NCBI GenBank assembly: GCA_023417165.1
Contig: JAEZGD010000656.1
Coordinates: 1-7,075, forward strand
Direction: 5' to 3'
From: Planctomycetota bacterium
Lineage (GTDB): Bacteria > Planctomycetota > Planctomycetia > Pirellulales > Pirellulaceae
DNA: 7,075 bases
Shown here piece by piece: positions 1-5,198 of this stretch (positions are counted from its first letter, which is position 1; each line of letters opens with the position of its first letter). Position numbers and translations under genes: made by a program. The notes under the pieces were generated by a model. It did not search any database. It saw only the letters and a list, made by a program, of their open reading frames with translations, and had not been told where the DNA came from.

Positions 1-178
1 GCCCATAGAAGATCACAGAACCAAGCCGATCGGCCTTCAGCAGCCGGCGCAATAGCTTGCCTTCGCCGAGAAAATGCTGCTGGCCGACGAATTCGTCAAG
101 GGCTACCGGACGCATGCGCGCCGCCAGCGGCTGCGCGCGCTGCAGATTCTGCTTTTCGGACTGTGCGAACAACGACAT
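1..178 (-). CDS. rarA: Replication-associated recombination protein A (AAA+ ATPase), N-terminal fragment
   Basis: Reading the minus strand from the ATG at 178-176 gives 59 codons with no stop before the window edge. The peptide begins MSLFAQSEKQ. It then carries the family signature PLAARMRPVALDEFVGQQH (residues 18-36), LGEGKLLRRLL (37-47) and SVIFYG (54-59). In RarA/MgsA/WRNIP1 proteins this is followed directly by the Walker A GPPGxGKTT, which here lies just outside the window. RarA is a cytoplasmic AAA+ clamp-loader-like ATPase that acts at stalled replication forks and gaps, linked to RecA and SSB. The start is supported by GAGAGG 10 nt upstream. The gene is divergent from the DUF1499 gene, with 102 nt between the two starts. 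The identification rests on the N-terminal motif only, but that motif is very characteristic. The ATPase core, lid and C-terminal tetramerisation domains cannot be judged. Confidence 0.93.
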   Translation of the reverse strand, partial: MSLFAQSEKQNLQRAQPLAARMRPVALDEFVGQQHFLGEGKLLRRLLKADRLGSVIFYG

Positions 179-188
179 GGCGAAATAT

Positions 189-194
189 CCTCTC
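189..194 (-). promoter_or_regulatory. Shine-Dalgarno of rarA
   Basis: GAGAGG on the minus strand (plus-strand cctctc) ends 10 nt before the rarA ATG at 178. It supports that ATG as the start. An AT-richer patch further upstream (minus-strand TGTAAT at 216-211) could be a -10 element, but no matching -35 was found. Confidence 0.6.
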
Positions 195-280
195 GGCCGA
201 CGGGCCGTACATTACAATCAAGGTCAACTTCACGATACCGCACGCCTACGCTGACGATAAGCGGGTTGTTTCCTTCCATC

Positions 281-736
281 ATGTTCTCACGACGTATGCT
301 TTGGCCCACACTTGCCGTGCTTCTTAGCCTGACCGCCTTGGCGGTAGTGATTGTGGCATTGCAAGTCGATGACTGGCGACGCGACCTGACGACTAACACC
401 GCCAGCACCAGCGATGATCCGCGCTCGGCATTGCCGGCGCATCGCAGCGAGCTCGCTCCGGCCGAACTGGCGCGGCACGTGCTCAGCGTCATCGACAAAC
501 TACCGCGCTGGCGATTGGCCGAGCTTACCGAAGGCGATGGCCAGGTGACGTTGCACCTGGTGCGGTCAACTCCGCTGCTGCGTTTTCAAGACGATATCAC
601 GGTCACGATTTCTCCCGAGCCCACCGGTTCGATCCTGCGAGCAACTAGCAAGTCGCGCCTCGGCAAAGGCGATCTGGGCCAGAACCCACGCAATTTGCGG
701 GAACTACTTTCTGCATTACAGAGCTCGCGCGATTAG
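281..736 (+). CDS. DUF1499 family protein with N-terminal membrane anchor
   Basis: A 151-aa protein starting at the ATG at 281. The open frame extends upstream to 74, but that part lies antisense to the rarA N-terminus. The ATG at 281 places an arginine-flanked hydrophobic stretch (about residues 7-28) at the N-terminus, as expected for a membrane anchor. Residues 63-148 match DUF1499: LPRWRLAE (74-81), LLRFQDDITVTI (99-110) and SKSRLGKGDLGQNPRNLREL (123-142). The last corresponds to the family hallmark of the RSxSRxGxxDLGxN type. The function of DUF1499 is not known; many members are small membrane or periplasm-facing proteins. A second in-frame ATG at 296 would also keep the anchor. No convincing Shine-Dalgarno precedes either start, which is common in planctomycetes. 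The gene is divergent from rarA and convergent with the radical SAM gene, so it is probably transcribed alone. Confidence 0.82.
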   Translation: MFSRRMLWPTLAVLLSLTALAVVIVALQVDDWRRDLTTNTASTSDDPRSALPAHRSELAPAELARHVLSVIDKLPRWRLAELTEGDGQVTLHLVRSTPLLRFQDDITVTISPEPTGSILRATSKSRLGKGDLGQNPRNLRELLSALQSSRD

Positions 737-1818
737 AACAACATCCCCTGCCCTGCGGCATCGCGCGGCGGGCGAAATTGCGAGCAATCGAGCGGCGGTA
801 GCGGCTGATTCAGTCCATGCTTGTGGACGAGCGTTTTAAACATCGCTTGGATGCCTTGTGCATACGGACCGACGCCGCGTTGCCGCTCTTTCCACTGGCT
901 CTTATACAGTTCGCCATCGCGTGTGTCGCGGATCAAGGCCTCGACTTTCGCCTTGGCGAGCGGGCGATGCACGCTTAACCATTCCAAGAAGATGGGCGCG
1001 ACCGCCAGTGGCAATCGCAACAGCACATAGCCTGCGCCGACCGCGCCGGCCTCTTTGGCCGCCGCCAGGATTTGCCCGACTTCGTGATCGTTCAGCCCCG
1101 GCATAATCGGCGCGACCATCACGCGCACCGAAACACCTGCGCGCGTCAGTTCACGCACCGCTCGCAAGCGCGCCTCAGGCGAGGAAGTGCGCGGCTCCAG
1201 TTCGCGCCCCAGATTCGCGTCGAGCGTGGTGATGCTGATATTCACCCGCGTCAACCGCCGCGCCGCCAGCGGCGCCAGCAGGTCTAAATCTCGCAGCACC
1301 AGCGCGTTTTTGGTGATGATCTCAAACGGATGATTCGCCTCGACGAAGACTTCGATCAGGCTGCGCGTGAGCTCGAACTGGCGTTCGGCCGGCTGATAAC
1401 AATCGGTGTTACCGCTCAGCGTGATCGATTCGGGCTGCCACTTCGGCTTGCACAAGGCTTTGCGCAACAGCGCCGCGGCATCGCGTTTGACGAGGATTTT
1501 CGACTCGAAATCGAGCCCCGCATTCATGCCCAGCATTTCGTGGCTAGGCCGCGCATAACAATAGGCGCAACCATGTTCGCAGCCGCGATAGGGATTGATG
1601 CTGTAGCGGAACGGAATGTCCGGGCTATCGTTCTCCGCGATGATCGATTTGGTTTGATCCGGCAGAAACTCGGTCGCCACGCGCGGCGCAGCAGCGAGCG
1701 CCGAATCATGCGGATCGAGTTGCTCGTAGTCTGCCTCGGCGTGCAGCGTTTCGAAACGATTGGGCGGATTCACCGCCGCCCCTCGCCCCGGCGCCAGCCT
1801 GCGGTGATCGCCAGCCAT
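733..1818 (-). CDS. PA0069/Rv2578c family radical SAM protein (spore photoproduct lyase-like)
   Basis: A 361-aa cytoplasmic protein. The [4Fe-4S]-binding motif is in NPYRGCEHGCAYCYARPSHE (residues 75-94), with C80, C84 and C87 in the CxxxCxxC spacing of radical SAM enzymes. It is followed by GLDFESKILVK (101-111), SGNTDCYQPAE (135-145), TRVNISITTLD (190-200), EPRTSSPEARL (208-218) and APIMPGLND (236-244). These are landmarks of the PA0069/Rv2578c group within the SPL-like radical SAM proteins. The family reductively cleaves S-adenosylmethionine to make a 5'-deoxyadenosyl radical. The substrate of this group is unknown, and the DNA-repair role of true spore photoproduct lyase (SplB) cannot be assumed. 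The start at 1818 is supported by a strong Shine-Dalgarno and a promoter just upstream. The stop overlaps the stop of the convergent DUF1499 gene. The length fits the family and the gene appears intact. Confidence 0.92.
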   Translation of the reverse strand: MAGDHRRLAPGRGAAVNPPNRFETLHAEADYEQLDPHDSALAAAPRVATEFLPDQTKSIIAENDSPDIPFRYSINPYRGCEHGCAYCYARPSHEMLGMNAGLDFESKILVKRDAAALLRKALCKPKWQPESITLSGNTDCYQPAERQFELTRSLIEVFVEANHPFEIITKNALVLRDLDLLAPLAARRLTRVNISITTLDANLGRELEPRTSSPEARLRAVRELTRAGVSVRVMVAPIMPGLNDHEVGQILAAAKEAGAVGAGYVLLRLPLAVAPIFLEWLSVHRPLAKAKVEALIRDTRDGELYKSQWKERQRGVGPYAQGIQAMFKTLVHKHGLNQPLPPLDCSQFRPPRDAAGQGMLF

Positions 1819-1820
1819 AG

Positions 1821-1830
1821 CCTCACCTCA
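1821..1830 (-). promoter_or_regulatory. Strong Shine-Dalgarno of the radical SAM gene
   Basis: Minus-strand TGAGGTGAGG lies just before the ATG at 1818. The GAGG at 1829-1826 has a 7-nt spacing to the start codon. It fixes the start of the radical SAM gene. Confidence 0.75.
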
Positions 1831-1833
1831 AAA

Positions 1834-1849
1834 GTGAACATCCGTTCAC
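1834..1849. promoter_or_regulatory. Perfect GTGAAC-N4-GTTCAC palindrome, putative operator (LexA-like box)
   Basis: The plus strand reads GTGAAC ATCC GTTCAC: two perfect 6-bp arms around a 4-bp spacer. On the minus strand it begins one base after the TAAGAT -10 element and ends 3 nt before the Shine-Dalgarno tract, so it covers the expected transcription start of the radical SAM gene. That is a classic place for a repressor to bind. The core GAAC-N4-GTTC equals the core of the LexA (Cheo) box of Firmicutes and Actinobacteria. I saw no second copy of GAAC-N4-GTTC in the window. Its identity as a LexA site is inference: other dimeric repressors bind similar palindromes, and the LexA motif of this organism is not known from this sequence. 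Confidence 0.5.
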
Positions 1850-1850
1850 A

Positions 1851-1879
1851 ATCTTACGGTTTGGCGCGATGGCTGGCAA
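1851..1879 (-). promoter_or_regulatory. Sigma-70-like promoter of the radical SAM gene
   Basis: On the minus strand TTGCCA (1879-1874, one mismatch to TTGACA) is separated by exactly 17 bp from TAAGAT (1856-1851, two mismatches to TATAAT). The start site would fall near 1844-1843, giving a leader of about 25 nt that contains the Shine-Dalgarno. A small inverted repeat GCTCG-CTA-CGAGC (1880-1892) abuts the -35 element. Confidence 0.55.
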
Positions 1880-1937
1880 GCTCGCTACGAGCGACAAATC
1901 AGCTTCTTAGTGGTAGCGAAATCGCCCTCCGCTGCGA

Positions 1938-1943
1938 TATACT
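1938..1943 (+). promoter_or_regulatory. Possible -10 element for the cytochrome gene
   Basis: TATACT matches five of six bases of the TATAAT consensus and lies 141 nt before the ATG at 2085. I find no good -35 element at 16-18 bp upstream, so this is weak. If used, the transcript would start near 1950 and have a leader of about 135 nt containing the GC-rich hairpin at 1975-1998. Confidence 0.2.
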
Positions 1944-1974
1944 GCGGCGGTCCTTTCCTTCCCATCAAAGGGGT

Positions 1975-1998
1975 GGCGGCCAGTAGCAGCGGGCCGCC
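1975..1998 (+). other. GC-rich inverted repeat in the leader of the cytochrome gene
   Basis: GGCGGCC (1975-1981) and GGCCGCC (1992-1998) are perfectly complementary around a 10-nt loop. No T-run follows, so it is not an intrinsic terminator on the plus strand. It may fold in the 5' leader of the gene at 2085, or it may be a chance product of GC-rich DNA. Confidence 0.3.
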
Positions 1999-2070
1999 TA
2001 TTCAGCGCCGATCTGCTTCTAAGCCACGGCGATCACCCTTTTGCTGGCACCCCACGAACCGGATTTCCTG

Positions 2071-2075
2071 AGGAG
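2071..2075 (+). promoter_or_regulatory. Shine-Dalgarno of the PVC-type cytochrome gene
   Basis: AGGAG ends 9 nt before the ATG at 2085 and sits in the longer TGAGGAG (2069-2075). It favours the ATG at 2085 over the next in-frame ATG at 2094. Confidence 0.7.
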
Positions 2076-2084
2076 CCGCAGAAC

Positions 2085-5078
2085 ATGCGACGAATGCTCG
2101 TAGTGTCCCTTTCTTTTGCGATGCTGGCCGCGGCCAGCGTCGCATGGCTTGGCCTGACGCCTTCGGCCAGCGCTTGGCAACAAGCAGCCGATAAGCCGGC
2201 TCCGCCCGTCTGGATCTGGGCCGCCAAGCCCGCCGCGAACCAAGTCGTCGCTTTTCGTAAGTCGATAGAGGTCCCTGCCAAGCTGAAGAAGGCGACCGTC
2301 GTCGCCTCGTGCGACAACATCCTGACCTTGTTCGTCAATGGCAAGAAGATCGTCGATCACAAAACTTGGCAAGAGCCGATCAAGCAGGACATTACCAAGG
2401 AACTGCGCACCGGCCAGAACGTGATTGCCATTCGTGGCCAGAACGAAGATGGCGTCGCCGCGTTGCTCGCGCGCATCACGCTCGAAACCGAAGACGGCAA
2501 GAAGATCACGATCAACACCGATGATTCGTGGCGCATCCAGGAAAAGGCGGCCGAAGGTTGGCAGAAGGCCGACTTCGACGATAGCAAGTGGGGCAAACCC
2601 ACTGTGATCGCCAAGCTCGGCGCGCAGCCTTGGGGCGACATCGGCCTCGACAGCGCAGGCATCGCCCAGTCGACGCCGGTCGAAGCGATCACCACGCTGC
2701 CGGGCTTCAAGACCGAACTGTTGTACTCGGTCCCCAAGTCGGACCAAGGTAGCTGGGTCGCTCTGTGCAGCGACAACAAAGGTCGCTTGATTGCTTCGGA
2801 CCAAGGCCGCCAAGGCTTGTTCCGCATCACCCCAGGCAAGACGGCCGAAGACACCAAGATCGAGAAGCTGGCCGTGGAAATCGGCGAAGCGCAAGGTCTG
2901 CTTTATGCCTTCGATTCGCTCTACGTGGTGGTCAACGGTGGCAGCCAGCAAGGCTCGGGCTTGTACCGCCTGCGCGACACCAATAACGACGACCAATACG
3001 ACGAGATCAAGCTGCTGAAGAAGTTTGACGGCGGTGGCGAACACGGCCCGCACGCCGTGCGCCTCTCGCCTGATGGCAAGAGCCTGTACGTCATCGCTGG
3101 CAACCACACGAAGCCGCCTGCGGAACTCGATCCGAATTCGCCCAACAAGAACTGGGCCGAAGACCTGCTGCTGCCGCGTAATCCGGACGGCAACGGTCAC
3201 GCCACCGGCGTCATGGCGCCGGGCGGCTGGATCTGCAAGACCGATCCCGAAGGCAAGACCTTCACGATGGTTTCGGCCGGCTTCCGCAATCAGTACGACA
3301 TCGACTTCAATCAGGACGGCGAACTGTTCAGCTTCGACGCCGACATGGAATGGGATACCGGCGCGCCTTGGTATCGCCCCACGCGTGTGAACCATGCCAC
3401 CAGCGGTTCGGAATTCGGCTGGCGCTATGGCACCGGCAAATGGCCTGACTACTACGCCGACAGCCTCGGCGCGGTCGTCGATATCGGTCTTGGCTCGCCG
3501 ACGGGCATTTGCTTTGGCACCGGCGCGAAGTTTCCCGCCGACTACCAACGCGCGCTCTACATCAACGACTGGACCTACGGCAAGATTTACGCCGTGCACA
3601 TGAAGCCAGACGGCAGCAGCTATACCGGCACGTTCGAAAGCTTCGTCTCCGGACGTCCGCTGCCAGTCACCGACATCGTGGTGCACACCGATGGTCAACT
3701 GTACTTTGCAATCGGCGGCCGCGGCACGCAGTCGGGCCTCTACCGCGTGAGCTATACCGGTTCGGAATCGACCGCACCTGCCGGGCCGGTCGAGGATAAG
3801 ACCGCTGCTGCCGCCCGCAAGCTGCGGCACGAGCTCGAAGCGTTCCACGGCAAGCAAGATCCCAAGGCGGTCGAGGCTGCCTGGCCGCACCTGAACTCGT
3901 CCGATCGCGCGCTGCGTTTTGCAGCACGCGTCGCAATCGAGCATCAGCCGGTAGCGACGTGGCAAGCCAAGGCCTTGGCCGAGAAGCGCACCACCGCCAG
4001 CATCTATGCCATGATCGCGCTGGCTCGTAGCGGCGACAAATCACTCGCGCCGCAAATCGTCGCGAAGCTCAACGCCCTGCCGTGGCAGAGCCTCTCGCCG
4101 GATCAGACCAATGCCGCCCTGCGTGCGTATGGCCTGACGTTTATTCGCATGGGTCAGCCCGATGCCGCGACGGCTCAATCGGTTCTGTCGACGATCCGCC
4201 CGCTGTGGCCGGCCGCCGAAGAATCGGTCAACCGCGAACTGTTCAACGTGCTGGTCTACCTGAAGGCGCCCGGCGTGGTCGAACTCGGCCTGCAAAAGCT
4301 GGCCGCCGCGCAGACGCAGCAGGATCAGATGTTCTATGCGTTCGTGCTGCGTAACGTCAAAGACGGTTGGACGAAAGATCAGCGCGTCGCGTTCTTCAGC
4401 TGGATCAGCCTCGCCGAACAGACCTATCGCGGCGGCAACAGCTTCAAGAAGTTCTGCCAGCAAATTCGCAACGATAGCGTCGCCAAGCTGTCGGATGCCG
4501 ACCGCGCGAGCCTCAAGGACGTGATCGAAGGCAAGCAAAAGGTCGATGTCGTCAAGGTCGAAACGACCCGGCAGTTCGTGCACAACTGGCAAATGGACGA
4601 CCTGCAATCGTCGCTTGCTCAGGTCGAAAAGGGCCGCTCGTTCGAAAAGGGCAAAGCGGCCTTTGAAGCGGCTCAGTGCGCGAAGTGCCATCGCTTCAAC
4701 GGCGATGGCGGCTCGACCGGCCCGGACATCACCGGCGTCGGCGCACGCTTCAATCCGCAGTACCTGACGGAATCGCTGATCCTGCCTTCGAAGGTAGTGA
4801 GCGATCAGTACCAGACGACCACCATCGTCACCGCAGATGGCGACGTCCTCACCGGACGCATCATCAACGAGGACGACAAGAAAGTTTCGATCCGCACCAA
4901 TCCGTTTGCGGAAGCGTTAACCGAAGTCGCCAAGGAAGACATCGAGACGCGCGAGCTGTCGCCGCTGTCGGAAATGCCTCAGGGCCTGATCAACACGCTG
5001 ACGAAGGATGAGATTCTCGACTTGATCGCTTACCTGCGTTCGGCTGGCAATCCCAACGACCCAGCGTTCAAGAAGTAA
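2085..5078 (+). CDS. Exported PVC-type haem-binding CxxCH protein with jelly-roll, propeller and HEAT-like domains
   Basis: A 997-aa, apparently complete protein. Residues 1-30 form a signal peptide (MRRM, a hydrophobic core, cleavage likely after SASA30), so it acts in the periplasm. Residues about 42-185 look like a galactose-binding-type jelly roll, as in the N-terminal sugar-binding domains of GH2 or rhamnosidases (LFVNGKKI 82-89, DDSWR 146-150, FDDSKWG 164-170). Residues about 205-557 form a glucose/sorbosone-dehydrogenase-like beta-propeller (TIGR02604-like), with GGEHGPHAVRLSPDGKSLYV at 317-336 and RNQYDIDFNQDGELF at 401-415. Residues about 575-800 are helical and HEAT-like. The MDDL motif (837-840) leads into the TIGR02603-type haem domain: CAKCH at 865-869, GSTGPDITGVG from 876, and a likely axial Met964 in SEMPQG. 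The haem motif implies covalent c-type haem and electron transfer. The propeller could oxidise a sugar or alcohol, but the substrate is unknown. A terminator follows the stop codon. Confidence 0.93.
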   Translation: MRRMLVVSLSFAMLAAASVAWLGLTPSASAWQQAADKPAPPVWIWAAKPAANQVVAFRKSIEVPAKLKKATVVASCDNILTLFVNGKKIVDHKTWQEPIKQDITKELRTGQNVIAIRGQNEDGVAALLARITLETEDGKKITINTDDSWRIQEKAAEGWQKADFDDSKWGKPTVIAKLGAQPWGDIGLDSAGIAQSTPVEAITTLPGFKTELLYSVPKSDQGSWVALCSDNKGRLIASDQGRQGLFRITPGKTAEDTKIEKLAVEIGEAQGLLYAFDSLYVVVNGGSQQGSGLYRLRDTNNDDQYDEIKLLKKFDGGGEHGPHAVRLSPDGKSLYVIAGNHTKPPAELDPNSPNKNWAEDLLLPRNPDGNGHATGVMAPGGWICKTDPEGKTFTMVSAGFRNQYDIDFNQDGELFSFDADMEWDTGAPWYRPTRVNHATSGSEFGWRYGTGKWPDYYADSLGAVVDIGLGSPTGICFGTGAKFPADYQRALYINDWTYGKIYAVHMKPDGSSYTGTFESFVSGRPLPVTDIVVHTDGQLYFAIGGRGTQSGLYRVSYTGSESTAPAGPVEDKTAAAARKLRHELEAFHGKQDPKAVEAAWPHLNSSDRALRFAARVAIEHQPVATWQAKALAEKRTTASIYAMIALARSGDKSLAPQIVAKLNALPWQSLSPDQTNAALRAYGLTFIRMGQPDAATAQSVLSTIRPLWPAAEESVNRELFNVLVYLKAPGVVELGLQKLAAAQTQQDQMFYAFVLRNVKDGWTKDQRVAFFSWISLAEQTYRGGNSFKKFCQQIRNDSVAKLSDADRASLKDVIEGKQKVDVVKVETTRQFVHNWQMDDLQSSLAQVEKGRSFEKGKAAFEAAQCAKCHRFNGDGGSTGPDITGVGARFNPQYLTESLILPSKVVSDQYQTTTIVTADGDVLTGRIINEDDKKVSIRTNPFAEALTEVAKEDIETRELSPLSEMPQGLINTLTKDEILDLIAYLRSAGNPNDPAFKK

Positions 5079-5096
5079 ACGCGATCTACATTTAGC

Positions 5097-5114
5097 CGCT
5101 TTGCTTGCAAAGCG
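5097..5114 (+). repeat. Short palindrome downstream of the cytochrome gene
   Basis: CGCTTTGC-TT-GCAAAGCG has perfect 8-bp arms around 2 nt. It lies between the stop codon of the cytochrome gene and the strong terminator. No T-run follows, so it is not a terminator by itself. It may be an accessory 3' stem protecting the mRNA end. Confidence 0.4.
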
Positions 5115-5125
5115 CTAACCCATAG

Positions 5126-5159
5126 GGCGAGTCTCCTTAGCCGGAGACTCGCCTTTTTT
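5126..5159 (+). terminator. Rho-independent terminator of the cytochrome gene
   Basis: GGCGAGTCTCC (5126-5136) pairs perfectly over 11 bp with GGAGACTCGCC (5143-5153) around the 6-nt loop TTAGCC, followed at once by six T residues (5154-5159). It starts 47 nt after the stop codon at 5078 and ends 39 nt before the hydrolase start, so it should largely separate the two genes transcriptionally. Confidence 0.92.
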
Positions 5160-5198
5160 GCGCCGCTTGCCTCCCAGCCTGCCACAACCCCTGGTCTT

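Noticed and set aside
74..280. Upstream extension of the DUF1499 frame to an ATG at 74.
   Set aside because: This part overlaps the start of rarA on the other strand, is Arg-rich and would bury the membrane anchor inside the protein; the ATG at 281 gives a sensible N-terminus.
541..560. Inverted repeat CCAGGTG-ACGTTG-CACCTGG inside the DUF1499 gene.
   Set aside because: It encodes ordinary family sequence (QVTLHLV region), is not followed by a T-run and is likely chance.
1880..1892. Inverted repeat GCTCG-CTA-CGAGC upstream of the radical SAM -35 element, considered as a second operator or a terminator.
   Set aside because: The arms are only 5 bp, there is no T-run on either strand, and it does not resemble the GAAC-N4-GTTC palindrome nearby.
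1330..1986. A 218-codon plus-strand open frame overlapping the radical SAM gene and its upstream region.
   Set aside because: It is antisense to the cluster-binding part of the radical SAM gene and its translation is Arg-rich without motifs.
2019..3965. A 648-codon open frame on the minus strand, antisense to the cytochrome gene.
   Set aside because: The plus strand here encodes recognisable jelly-roll and propeller domains with a signal peptide and Shine-Dalgarno. The antisense product is rich in Arg, Ala, Val and Asp with no family motif, as expected when GC-rich third positions remove stop codons from the opposite strand.
4041..4691. A 216-codon minus-strand open frame under the HEAT-like region.
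   Set aside because: Antisense shadow of the cytochrome gene, with no recognisable motif and a low-complexity composition.
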